Assembly: GCF_007680845.1 (NCBI RefSeq)
Contig: NZ_VEIY01000002.1
Span: 426,217-490,216, forward strand
Direction: 5' to 3'
Origin: Curtobacterium pusillum
Lineage (GTDB): Bacteria > Actinomycetota > Actinomycetes > Actinomycetales > Microbacteriaceae
Length of the DNA stretch: 64,000 bases
This document shows positions 40,147-47,280 of the stretch, one piece after another. The notes under the pieces were generated by a model, which ran no database searches, was not told the DNA's origin, and worked only from the letters and a program-made list of their open reading frames with translations. A program made the position numbers and the translations under genes. Each line of letters starts with the position of its first letter. Position 1 is the stretch's first letter.

Positions 40147-41325
40147 ATGACCGCCACCACCGCAACCGCGCCGTCGACCACCCGCCTCCCGATGCTCGCG
40201 CTGATCGGACTGTTCGTCTCCGGGTTCATCGGGATCCTCACGGAGGCGCTCCCCGCTGGTCTCCTGCCCCAGATGGCCCGGACGCTGCACGAGACGGTGG
40301 CCGTCACGGGGCAGACCGTCACCGTCTACGCCATCGGGACCGCGGTCGCGGTCATCCCGCTCGCGGTCGCGACGACGAGCTGGCGCCGCCGCGACCTCCT
40401 CGTCGTCGCCCTGCTCGGGCAGGTCATGACGAACGGCCTGACGGCGCTGTCCACGGACCTGCCGCTGACCCTGGTCGTCCGGTTCGTGGCCGGCCTGTCG
40501 TCCGGCGTGATCTGGTCGCTCCTCGGCGCGTACGCCGCGCGACTGGCTCCGGACGGCAAGCAGGGGCGCGCCATCGCCATCGCACTCGGCGGCATCCCGG
40601 TCTCGCTCGCACTCGGCATCCCGGCGGGCGTCTTCATCGGCGAGGTCGCGACGTGGCAGACCGCCTTCTGGGCCTCGGTCGGCCTCACCCTCCTCACCAT
40701 CGTCTGGGCGCTGCTGTTCGTGCCGAACCTCAGCGGCATCCCCCGCGGTGAACGGCACAGCATCCGCCACGTGCTCTCGCTCCCCAGCGTTCCGACGGTC
40801 CTCGTCGTGGTCGCGTGCTTCGTCGTCGCGCACAACATCCTCTACACGTACGTCGCGCAGTTCCTGGCCGACGCCGGTCTCGCATCCCAGACCGGGTGGA
40901 TCCTGTTCGCCTTCGGCGCCCTCGCGGTGATCAGCATCTTCGTCGTCGGCGCCTTCATCGACCGACGGCTCCGGACGCTGATCGTCCTGAGCACCTTCCT
41001 GTTCGCCGCCGCGACCCTGATGCTCGCGCTGTTCACCGGGCCGGCGCCCGTCGTGTACCTCGCTGCCGGCGCGTGGGGCCTCGCGTTCGGGAGCTCCGCG
41101 ACGCTGTTCACCACCGCCGTCGTCAGCATCGCGGGCGAAGCTGGCGACGTGGCCCAGTCGGTGATGATCTCGATCTTCAGCGGGTCGATCGCGGCGGGCG
41201 GACTGATCGGCGGTGTGCTGCTCGATGCGTTCGGGTCCCGATCGCTCGTCGACGTCTGCTTCGTCCTCGTGGCGATCGCCGCCGTCGTCGCCACCGCGGC
41301 CAAGCGCCACGCGTTCCCGCGCTGA
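40147..41325 (+). CDS. MFS transporter, DHA1-type (sugar-efflux/AraJ-like)
   Basis: The 392-residue protein has 12 membrane segments. FVSGFIGILTEALPAGLLPQ at the start and SGVIWSLLGAYAARLAPDGK with LGIPAGVFIGEVATWQTAFW are hallmarks of the AraJ/YdhP-like DHA1 branch. It likely exports arabinose-like sugars or drugs. ATG 40147 lies right after the promoter; the frame is open to 40087, but that would include the operator and promoter. Regulated by the divergent TetR. Confidence 0.9.
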   Translation: MTATTATAPSTTRLPMLALIGLFVSGFIGILTEALPAGLLPQMARTLHETVAVTGQTVTVYAIGTAVAVIPLAVATTSWRRRDLLVVALLGQVMTNGLTALSTDLPLTLVVRFVAGLSSGVIWSLLGAYAARLAPDGKQGRAIAIALGGIPVSLALGIPAGVFIGEVATWQTAFWASVGLTLLTIVWALLFVPNLSGIPRGERHSIRHVLSLPSVPTVLVVVACFVVAHNILYTYVAQFLADAGLASQTGWILFAFGALAVISIFVVGAFIDRRLRTLIVLSTFLFAAATLMLALFTGPAPVVYLAAGAWGLAFGSSATLFTTAVVSIAGEAGDVAQSVMISIFSGSIAAGGLIGGVLLDAFGSRSLVDVCFVLVAIAAVVATAAKRHAFPR

Positions 41326-41351
41326 CACGATGAGTGCGACTCCGGAGCACG

Positions 41352-41855
41352 TCATCGTCCCTCGTCGCGATGCAGTCGCTCCGACGCCGCAGCAGCGCCC
41401 TCGACGCCGAGCTGCATGGACTGCTTCCAGAGCGGAGCGACCACCCACCGCAGGACGAGCATCCGGCCCCGTCGCGGCATGAACTCGTAGGTCCACCGGA
41501 TGACCGTTCCGGCAGCGTCGGGGGTGAACGTCCACTCGCCCCGCACGCCGACGACGAGATGCCGCAGCGCGTTGGTGAAGCCGGTGATCTCGTAGGCGAA
41601 CGAACCCGGAGCCGTGTACTCAGTGAGTCGCTCGACGGCCGTCGACCCGTCGGTCAGGTCCGGGTTGCGTGTCTGCCCGGGGGCGTCCCACGCTCCGGTC
41701 TGGTTCGAGGCACCGCGCACGCCGGGGAACGGGCCCCAACCGGTGAAGACGAGGGAGAGGTCGATGGGCACGATGATCCGGAACGCGTCGTCGGGAGGCA
41801 GCGCGGTCCGGGTCTGGACGGTGACGGGGAGGGTCTGGTCGGACGCGGAGATCAG
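41352..41855 (-). CDS. SRPBCC (START/polyketide-cyclase-like) protein with unclear start
   Basis: The 167-residue domain reads SDQTLPVTVQTRTALPPDDA, then VFTGWGPFPGVRGASNQTGA, FAYEITGFTNALRHLVVG and WTYEFMPRRGRM, which is the SRPBCC lipid/aromatic-binding fold. No ATG, GTG or TTG lies at the expected N-terminus; the nearest candidate is CTG at 41855 (LISASDQTL). The start codon may have been lost by mutation, or translation may use CTG, so the gene may be partly inactive. It is convergent with the MFS gene. Confidence 0.65.
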   Translation of the reverse strand: MISASDQTLPVTVQTRTALPPDDAFRIIVPIDLSLVFTGWGPFPGVRGASNQTGAWDAPGQTRNPDLTDGSTAVERLTEYTAPGSFAYEITGFTNALRHLVVGVRGEWTFTPDAAGTVIRWTYEFMPRRGRMLVLRWVVAPLWKQSMQLGVEGAAAASERLHRDEGR

Positions 41856-42131
41856 GGTTATCCGTCGAGCATGTGGCGGTCGCTCCGCCCGGTCCAGGCA
41901 CGGATCGTCGGGGGGAACGTCAGTACCAGGCGGGAGGAGTGGGTGTCGTCCAGGGCGGCGCGCGCGTGCCCCGTGCCCAGGACTGCCTGCTACCGGGCGA
42001 ACGGGCGGCGTCGCTTGACCAGCACCGCCCGGTACACGGTCCGGCACCGTCGGAACGATCGAGGAGCGTCAGCGCACCGGCCTGCCCGGGACGCTGCGAT
42101 GTCTTGGTCGCGGGCTCGTTTTCGATGGTGG
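41856..42131. other. Gap with possible gene remnant between SRPBCC and CDF genes
   Basis: About 276 bp without a convincing gene. On the minus strand one frame reads LDDTHSSRLVLTFPPTIRAW and ends at a stop shortly before the SRPBCC region, but it is broken by an upstream TAG. It may be the decayed tail of a gene. No terminator or operator is obvious. Confidence 0.3.
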
Positions 42132-43199
42132 TCAGTGCTGGTGCGCATGGGCGGCGGGCGTCACGGTGAACTCGTCGACGTTCCCCATCGCCTCGCGCAC
42201 GTGCTCGGTGGCGTGCTCGGCGATGTGCTCGGCGTCGTGCAGCGACGACGCGGTGACCTCGACAGTGGCGGAGCCGGTCAGGCGGTGGCCGACCCATCGG
42301 AGCCGGAGGTCCCGGACGGCCTCGACGCCGGTGGTGTGTTCGAGCGCATGCTCGGCCGTGCCCATGAGGGCGGGGTCGATCGCGTCCATGAGTCGCGCAC
42401 CGATGGACTTCACGGTCCCCCAGAGCAGGACCATGATCGAGACGGAGATGAGCAGGCCGATGATCGGGTCCGCGACCGGGAAGCCGACCAGGACGCCGAC
42501 TGCTCCGATCACCACCGACAGTGACGTGAACCCGTCGAGGCGGGCGTGCACGCCGTCCGCGACGAGTGCGGCGGAGCCGATCTTCTGTCCGACGCGGATG
42601 CGGTAGATCGCGACCACCTCGTTGCCGGCGAAGCCGATCAAGCCGGCCGCGACGAGCAGCCACGGGTTCTCGATCGGCCTCGGGTTGATGAACCGGTCGA
42701 TGGCCTGCCAGCCGGCGACGACGGCGGACAAGGCAACGACGAACACGATGAACATTCCCGCGAGGTCTTCGGCGCGGCCGTACCCGTACGTGTAGCGTCG
42801 GTTCGCGACTCGGCGGCCGAGGACGAACGCGATCCACAGCGGCACCGCGGTCAGCGCGTCTGCGAAGTTGTGGATGGTGTCCGCGAGCAACGCGATCGAT
42901 TCGGTGAATGCGACGATCACCGCCTGCAGGACCGTCGTGGCGAGCAGGATGAACAGGCTGATCTTCAACGCGCGGACGCCGGCCGCGCTGGCTTCCATTG
43001 CGTCGTCGATCGAGTCCGCGGAGTCGTGCGTGTGCGGCACGAGGAGGTCGTACAGGAACCCCTTCGCGCCGCCGTGCGGATGCGAGTGCCCGTGCGCGAC
43101 GTGCTCGTGACCGTGACCGTGACCGTGACCGTGACCGTGACCGTGATCGTGGGAATGATCGCGTGCAGCATCGACCGGCGCGTGGTGGTGGCCGGTCAT
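42132..43199 (-). CDS. Cation diffusion facilitator (metal/H+ antiporter)
   Basis: The 355-residue CDF protein has a His-rich N-terminus (about 1-50, with an HG dipeptide run), then six membrane segments. ALLADTIHNFADALTAVPLW in segment 2 and LVADGVHARLDGFTSLSVVI in segment 5 hold the HxxxD metal sites (HNFAD and HARLD). A C-terminal cytosolic domain (VEAVRDLRLRWVGHRLTGSA) and a His-rich tail (HAHQH) follow. It exports Zn, Co or Ni. Translation is coupled (ATGA) to the KmtR-like ArsR gene. The HG run is coded by perfect GTGACC hexamers. Confidence 0.92.
   Translation of the reverse strand: MTGHHHAPVDAARDHSHDHGHGHGHGHGHGHEHVAHGHSHPHGGAKGFLYDLLVPHTHDSADSIDDAMEASAAGVRALKISLFILLATTVLQAVIVAFTESIALLADTIHNFADALTAVPLWIAFVLGRRVANRRYTYGYGRAEDLAGMFIVFVVALSAVVAGWQAIDRFINPRPIENPWLLVAAGLIGFAGNEVVAIYRIRVGQKIGSAALVADGVHARLDGFTSLSVVIGAVGVLVGFPVADPIIGLLISVSIMVLLWGTVKSIGARLMDAIDPALMGTAEHALEHTTGVEAVRDLRLRWVGHRLTGSATVEVTASSLHDAEHIAEHATEHVREAMGNVDEFTVTPAAHAHQH
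43107..43148. repeat. Hexanucleotide tandem repeat in the CDF gene
   Basis: Six perfect GTGACC units (43107-43142) are followed by one variant (GTGATC). They encode a His-Gly dipeptide run in the metal-binding N-terminus. Changes in copy number would keep the reading frame and tune the number of His ligands. Confidence 0.85.
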
Positions 43200-43558
43200 G
43201 CGCTCTCCCGCTCCCCGCGGTGGTGCGGGGCAGCCCCGACGACGTGCTCCGCCTGCTTGACGGCGTCGATGACCAGTTCGGAAGCGTGTTCGTCAGTGAG
43301 CCGGTAGTACACCGTCGTTCCCTCACGACGGGTCGACACCATGCGCGCCAGACGGAGCTTCGCCAGATGTTGCGACACCCCAGCAGCGCTCTTGTCGACG
43401 ATCTCTGCGAGCCGGCTCACTGACAGCTCCTTGCTGCCTCGCAGCGCGAGGATGATCTTCACCCGGGTGGCGTCCGCCAACATCGCGAACACCTCGACCG
43501 CGAGCTCGACGTATTCGGACTCCGGGCCGAGCCCGCACGGCTGCTTATCTACGTGCAC
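43196..43558 (-). CDS. ArsR/SmtB-family metal sensor, KmtR-like
   Basis: This 120-residue winged helix has AEIVDKSAAGVSQHLAKLRL (recognition helix) and RREGTTVYYRL (wing). The C-terminal helix reads DEHASELVIDAVKQAEHVVG and then APHHRGE. His at the start, the Glu-His pair 13-14 residues later and the tail His-His follow the spacing of the mycobacterial Ni/Co sensor KmtR closely. KmtR represses a CDF exporter, and here the CDF gene is co-translated (ATGA). It starts with GTG 43558, as the ATG two bases away is out of frame. Confidence 0.88.
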   Translation of the reverse strand: MHVDKQPCGLGPESEYVELAVEVFAMLADATRVKIILALRGSKELSVSRLAEIVDKSAAGVSQHLAKLRLARMVSTRREGTTVYYRLTDEHASELVIDAVKQAEHVVGAAPHHRGERESA

Positions 43559-43566
43559 ATGCAGAT
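43547..43566. promoter_or_regulatory. Imperfect palindrome at the ArsR start, candidate metal-sensor operator
   Basis: ATCTACGTGCACATGCAGAT pairs in 7 of 10 positions and overlaps the GTG start codon of the ArsR gene. ArsR/SmtB sites are usually 12-2-12 AT-rich dyads at the promoter, so the fit is only fair. Confidence 0.35.
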
Positions 43567-43596
43567 ACTACTCCCGCCCTGGGAGCTGTGACTGTT

Positions 43597-43680
43597 CACG
43601 CAAGATGTCGCCTACTACTGCGGTAGATGAGCCACTGCGCACGAAAGTGTCGCCTGCTCTGCTCACGAAAGGTGTCGCCT
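43597..43680. repeat. Three spaced direct repeats, (C)ACGAAAG(G)TGTCGCCT
   Basis: The copies are CACGCAAGATGTCGCCT (43597-43613), CACGAAAGTGTCGCCT (43640-43655) and CACGAAAGGTGTCGCCT (43664-43680). Repeats of this type often lie at transposon ends (transposase sites) or serve as multi-site operators. The absence of a transposase favours a remnant. Confidence 0.6.
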
Positions 43681-43976
43681 CTACCCCTTGCTTCGGCTAT
43701 GGTCGGCCGGAGCTCAGTCAGCCTCACTGGGGCTGTGCGAAAGGCCCATAGAAGTCTCTCTCGCGTCTAGCTTCAGTCTCGACTGCGTCTAGTACCCTCG
43801 TGTGCGCTTCCTCGCTTGAAGGATCGGAAGCAACTCGCGCTCTACGTTGATGCCGTCAAGCGCCGAGCCGCCGGAGCTTGCCGCGTCCGCGCGAAGTGGC
43901 TCTACGTCGGCAGGGGCCACGGTGCAAGCGGATTCGAATCACTCACGCCGTAACGGGCCACGTTACCCACGTGACG

Positions 43977-44017
43977 CCGAGTACACCGAAACGATACGGA
44001 CGAAGACGTCTCGTGGA
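43977..44017 (+). promoter_or_regulatory. Duplicated 41-bp upstream element, copy A
   Basis: Matches 32 of 41 positions, without gaps, with 45343-45383; the best block is CCGAGTA and then GTACGGACG-like sequence. It ends 19 bases before the ATG of the HdeD-like gene. Probably a shared promoter or 5′ leader of two stress-type membrane genes. Confidence 0.55.
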
Positions 44018-44036
44018 GGCTAAGGGGCTGGCGCAC

Positions 44037-44651
44037 ATGGCGAAGCAGGCAGCGACACCGAACTGGTCAGCGCACCGACCACGTCCCGCTGCGCGTCGGG
44101 CCCGTCAAGCGATGGTGTCGGGCATCACTGGGATCGTGGGCTTCATCGTCGCGATCCTCATCCTCGCCCGACCGCCGGCCGCGCTGGACGCGGAAGTGCA
44201 TCTCCTCGGGTCCTACATGGTCATCTCCGGCCTCCTGCGCCTCGGACGAGCGCAAGTCGGCGACGGCATGAACCTGCCGAGGCGCATCATCCACGGGGTC
44301 CTCGGCGCGCTGATGCTAGTTGCCGGGGTCGGAGCTGTCGTCCATGCGCCCGGGGAACTCAGTGGCTGGGTGATCGTCATCGCCATCGCCTGGGTACTCG
44401 AAGCCGGCGTCATCCTCACCGGATCCGCCTTCCTCGCCGCGCGGTCGTTGACGTTGATCGCGGCGGTCCTCTGCGCGTGCATCGCGCTCGCGCTGCTGCT
44501 CTACCCGGCGATCGGTGTCCGCGCCGCCACCGCGTCCAGCGCGGTGTTCCTGGTGCTGTTCTCCGCAGCGCAGCTGTTCGAAGGCGTACTGACGTGGATG
44601 CCACCTCGATACGAGACAGTGGTCATCGAGACACCGAACCGGCGACGGTAG
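44037..44651 (+). CDS. HdeD/DUF308-family membrane protein
   Basis: The 204-residue protein has a basic N-terminus (HRPRPAARRARQAM) and six hydrophobic segments: about 25-45, 52-70, 82-100, 108-128, 134-154 and 160-180. GFIVAILILARPPAALDAEV and VISGLLRLGRAQ are typical of the HdeD (acid-resistance membrane protein) family, here DUF308. Its role in actinobacteria is unknown. The ATG at 44037 follows element A; the longer frame upstream covers that element and is not used. Convergent with 44670. Confidence 0.82.
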   Translation: MAKQAATPNWSAHRPRPAARRARQAMVSGITGIVGFIVAILILARPPAALDAEVHLLGSYMVISGLLRLGRAQVGDGMNLPRRIIHGVLGALMLVAGVGAVVHAPGELSGWVIVIAIAWVLEAGVILTGSAFLAARSLTLIAAVLCACIALALLLYPAIGVRAATASSAVFLVLFSAAQLFEGVLTWMPPRYETVVIETPNRRR

Positions 44652-44669
44652 TGCGCAGGCGCGAACGGG

Positions 44670-45179
44670 TCAGCTCCCAGCGTTCCGACTGTCCTTCTTC
44701 GCCTGCTGTTGCGAGCCGCGTGCACGTTCCGAGGCGTCCCGCTTGACCCCTCCCGTGGTCTTCGCGTGGGTCCGGGCAATCCCCGGACCGACGCCGCCGT
44801 TCCCGGCCAGCTCGCCGACGTGCGGGCCGGCGTTCTTGCCGACCCGAGCCTGCTCGAGCCGCGCAGCTTTGAGCTCCTCAGCGTGTCGATGAGCGAGCAC
44901 CGCCAAACGCTCGGACACGACAGCTAGAGCGTCCTCGAAGATCTCCGCCCGGAGCCTGCTCTTCGCACCCTTCGGGTACGCAGCACCTCGAGCGCCTGCC
45001 TCGCCGACGTCTTGTGCGGCCTTCCGGCGGTAGTTCGACACGTGCTTGTTGCGAGCTCGCCGGACCCGTCGGTGCAGGCGCAACAGCGCGTCTTCGTCGA
45101 GGTTCCTGATGCGGTCAGGTTCCAGCCCCCGCACCAGATCGAGTTCGCTGTCCTTCAGGACCCACAGGTTCTCATCCAT
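44670..45179 (-). CDS. Hypothetical basic helical protein
   Basis: The 169-residue soluble, highly charged, helical protein begins MDENLWVLKDSELDLVRGLE, has a middle part RLHRRVRRARNKHVSNYRRK and a coiled-coil-like EDALAVVSERLAVLAHRHAE; the tail is Lys/Ser-rich. The family is known only as hypothetical in actinobacteria. The Arg/Lys patches would allow nucleic-acid or ribosome binding (guess). It lies between two stress-like membrane genes and points towards the HdeD-like gene, only 18 bp tail to tail. Confidence 0.7.
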   Translation of the reverse strand: MDENLWVLKDSELDLVRGLEPDRIRNLDEDALLRLHRRVRRARNKHVSNYRRKAAQDVGEAGARGAAYPKGAKSRLRAEIFEDALAVVSERLAVLAHRHAEELKAARLEQARVGKNAGPHVGELAGNGGVGPGIARTHAKTTGGVKRDASERARGSQQQAKKDSRNAGS

Positions 45180-45342
45180 GTGCTTCTCCTCTCACGGGTG
45201 GCACATCGCCTTGGACACCGCGACGGAGCCACCTTGCCCGCGTGACCGACCCGGTACACCCATGAGAGCGGCTCCGTCGCCAACGCTTGGCACGGAGAGT
45301 ACGCCCGCCGGGCACCACCGGCTCGGTCAGCCCTGCGTCGCA

Positions 45343-45383
45343 CCGAGTAGAACGAAGCGGTACGGACGGTGCTGTCCCGTGGA
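45343..45383 (+). promoter_or_regulatory. Duplicated 41-bp upstream element, copy B
   Basis: Related to copy A at 43977-44017. It ends 18 bases before an ATG (45402) that opens a five-codon ORF, MAERS, whose TGA overlaps the GTG start (45416) of the AI-2E-like gene. Confidence 0.55.
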
Positions 45384-45401
45384 CACGGAGGACTGGCGCT
45401 C

Positions 45402-45419
45402 ATGGCGGAGCGATCGTGA
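45402..45419 (+). CDS. Five-codon leader ORF (MAERS) coupled to the AI-2E-like gene
   Basis: ATG 45402 is in the same place relative to the duplicated element as the ATG of the HdeD-like gene, but stops after five codons. Its TGA overlaps GTG 45416 as GTGA. It could be a coupling leader, or what remains of a lost gene start. Too short for other evidence. Confidence 0.35.
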   Translation: MAERS

Positions 45420-46477
45420 AGGACGAAGCGGCGCCCTCGGTGCTCAGCCGCAGCGCGCGCATCGCCATCATCATCGGCGGAGTCGTGCTCGCGGTCGCCG
45501 GGGCCCGGTACATGTCGTGGTTGGTCGCACCCAGCGTGCTCGCCCTCGTCATCGTCACCCTCACGTTCCCCGTCGTCCGCGGCTTGCGGGCACGGGGCGT
45601 TCCGATGTGGATAGCGACGGCGGTGAGCCTCGTCACCGGCTACGCGATGATCCTCGCGTTGGCGGCAGTGGTCGTGTTCGCCGGGGCGCGGCTCACCCAT
45701 GTCGTCGTTGAACGGCGCCATGATCTGAGCCGCCTCATCGCCGACGCCGGGAACGCGCTGGTCAGCGTGGGGTTCACGACCCCACAAGCCCACGAGTTCC
45801 TCGAGGACATCACCCCGACGCATCTGCTCCGGATCGCTGCCGCCGTCGTGCCATCGGTCGTGACATTCGCGACCACCGCGGTGTTCTTCTCCGGCCTCCT
45901 CGTGTTCCTCGGCGTCGAGGCCACGCAAGCCGAGGTCCGCTTGTCCGGGATTCGCCGCACCCGCGCTCGTCTCGGGGATGCGCTCGACCAATGGGCAGTC
46001 CTCACCCGCCGCTACTTCGGCGTGACCGCCTTCTTCGCCATGATCGTCGGCGGCCTCGACGCGGCGTTCCTCGCGCTCCTCGACGTGCCCCACCCCGTCC
46101 TCTGGGGTGTCCTGGCCGCCGCGTGCAACTTCATCCCCTACGTCGGCTTCGTGATCGGACTCGTCCCGCCGGCGCTCATCGCACTCCTCGACGGTGAACC
46201 GGGGACGGCGGTGCTCATCGTCGTCGTCTACGTCGTTCTCAACTCGCTGGTGACGACACTGCTCCCGGCGAAGGTCGTCGGCGACGTCGTCGGGCTCGCC
46301 ATGTACGCGACCGTCGTGTCGCTCGTCTTCTGGGGATGGGTGCTCGGGCCACTCGGTTCGATCCTCGCTGTCCCGTGCACCCTGCTCCTCCGGGCAGTGC
46401 TCATCGACGCGGACCCACACGCGGCGTGGATCGCGCCCCTGATCAACTCCGGCAAGCGGAACCGAGCAGAGGCATGA
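45416..46477 (+). CDS. AI-2E-family (PerM-like) membrane transporter
   Basis: The 353-residue protein has about eight hydrophobic segments. SRSARIAIIIGGVVLAVAGA opens it, and LAAACNFIPYVGFVIGLVPP is the conserved P/G-rich motif near segment 5 of AI-2E/PerM proteins. VYVVLNSLVTTLLPAKVVGD and LGPLGSILAVPCTLLLRAVL follow. Members include autoinducer-2 exporters and Na+/H+ antiporters; the substrate here is not predictable. GTG 45416 overlaps the leader stop, and its own stop overlaps the next ATG (ATGA). Confidence 0.88.
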   Translation: MKDEAAPSVLSRSARIAIIIGGVVLAVAGARYMSWLVAPSVLALVIVTLTFPVVRGLRARGVPMWIATAVSLVTGYAMILALAAVVVFAGARLTHVVVERRHDLSRLIADAGNALVSVGFTTPQAHEFLEDITPTHLLRIAAAVVPSVVTFATTAVFFSGLLVFLGVEATQAEVRLSGIRRTRARLGDALDQWAVLTRRYFGVTAFFAMIVGGLDAAFLALLDVPHPVLWGVLAAACNFIPYVGFVIGLVPPALIALLDGEPGTAVLIVVVYVVLNSLVTTLLPAKVVGDVVGLAMYATVVSLVFWGWVLGPLGSILAVPCTLLLRAVLIDADPHAAWIAPLINSGKRNRAEA

Positions 46478-47280
46478 ACCGACCGGCTGGAATCGGCGAC
46501 GTGGACGGTCTCGCCGCGGTCGCCGCACGACTGATCTGTTTCGGGCTGGTCGGCTTGTGGTGGTCACGTCCAGGCGCCCGGCGTCGCCGGGCCCTGTGCC
46601 GTGAACGATGCGCGCTCTGCCGCAGGTCGCAGCGGCGTAGTCGCGCGGCGTTGTTCCTCGTTGCCGGCGTCCTCGCGCTACTCGCCGTCGTCCCGGTGGC
46701 GACCGGGCAACTGTGGCGTACCGACAGGTGCTTGGACGCCCCCTCCCTCCATGAGGCAGCGCGCGGGCCGCTCCGGTACCTCGTCACCGCACCTGCGTCG
46801 GGTGCCGCGCTGGCCTACATCAACCTGCTCGGCGCCGACGTCTGCACCTCGCCGGACGACATGCTCGTCGCCAACATGCGCGGCGGCCCCATCCCTCGAG
46901 CGGGCGTCGCAGTCGGCGACGTCTACATCACACGACTGTACGAGGTCCCTGACGTGTACTCCGTCGCGACCCTCAGCCACCACGAAGCGGTGCACTCCTG
47001 GCAGTGGGCGGTGGCGTCGTTCATCGCCGGACCGACCGCGTTCCCCACCGCGTACGGTGCCACGGAAGTGGTCCTCCCCGGGTCGCAGAACCCGTTCGAA
47101 CGCGGAGCGGGTCTCGCCAACGGCGGCTACGACGTTCCCGACAACGTGGAGGTGCTCTGGCTCGGCATCATCGCTTGGTTGGTCGCTGGCGGGGTCTGGG
47201 TCGTAGTGCGGTACCGACGCCGCAACAAGCATGACGCGTCGTGCCCTCGCCGGACGCGCAGGCGCGATAGGACCACCTAG
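46474..47280 (+). CDS. Membrane protein with HExxH motif, putative zinc metallopeptidase-like
   Basis: In this 268-residue protein a short first hydrophobic segment (AARLICFGLVGLWWSR) is followed by a CxxxCxxC stretch (CRERCALCRR), a second segment (about 50-68), an extracytoplasmic domain with HEAVHSWQW (HExxH) and NPFERGAGLANGG, then a last membrane helix (LWLGIIAWLVAGGVWVVVRY) and a basic tail. HExxH suggests a zincin-like fold. It may be a peptidase or an inactive relative; a second-shell Glu cannot be identified with certainty. Co-translated with the AI-2E-like gene (ATGA). Confidence 0.75.
   Translation: MNRPAGIGDVDGLAAVAARLICFGLVGLWWSRPGARRRRALCRERCALCRRSQRRSRAALFLVAGVLALLAVVPVATGQLWRTDRCLDAPSLHEAARGPLRYLVTAPASGAALAYINLLGADVCTSPDDMLVANMRGGPIPRAGVAVGDVYITRLYEVPDVYSVATLSHHEAVHSWQWAVASFIAGPTAFPTAYGATEVVLPGSQNPFERGAGLANGGYDVPDNVEVLWLGIIAWLVAGGVWVVVRYRRRNKHDASCPRRTRRRDRTT

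Larger units (their letters stand above)
43559..44036. other. Gene-poor stretch with direct repeats, possible mobile-element scar
   Basis: About 480 bp without a convincing gene. Three direct repeats of the form CACGAAAGGTGTCGCCT occur at 43597-43613, 43640-43655 and 43664-43680. GCGTCTAG is repeated at 43763 and 43785. Codon texture and GC are unlike the flanks. The last 60 bp hold the regulatory element shared with 45343-45383. I see no transposase. Confidence 0.4.

Noticed and set aside
43107..43148. Short tandem repeats as a CRISPR array
   Set aside because: Units are 6 bp without spacers and lie inside the CDF coding sequence.
43931..43940. GATTCGAATC resembling a tRNA T-loop
   Set aside because: No acceptor stem, anticodon arm or D-arm can be folded around it; the motif is just a 10-bp palindrome.
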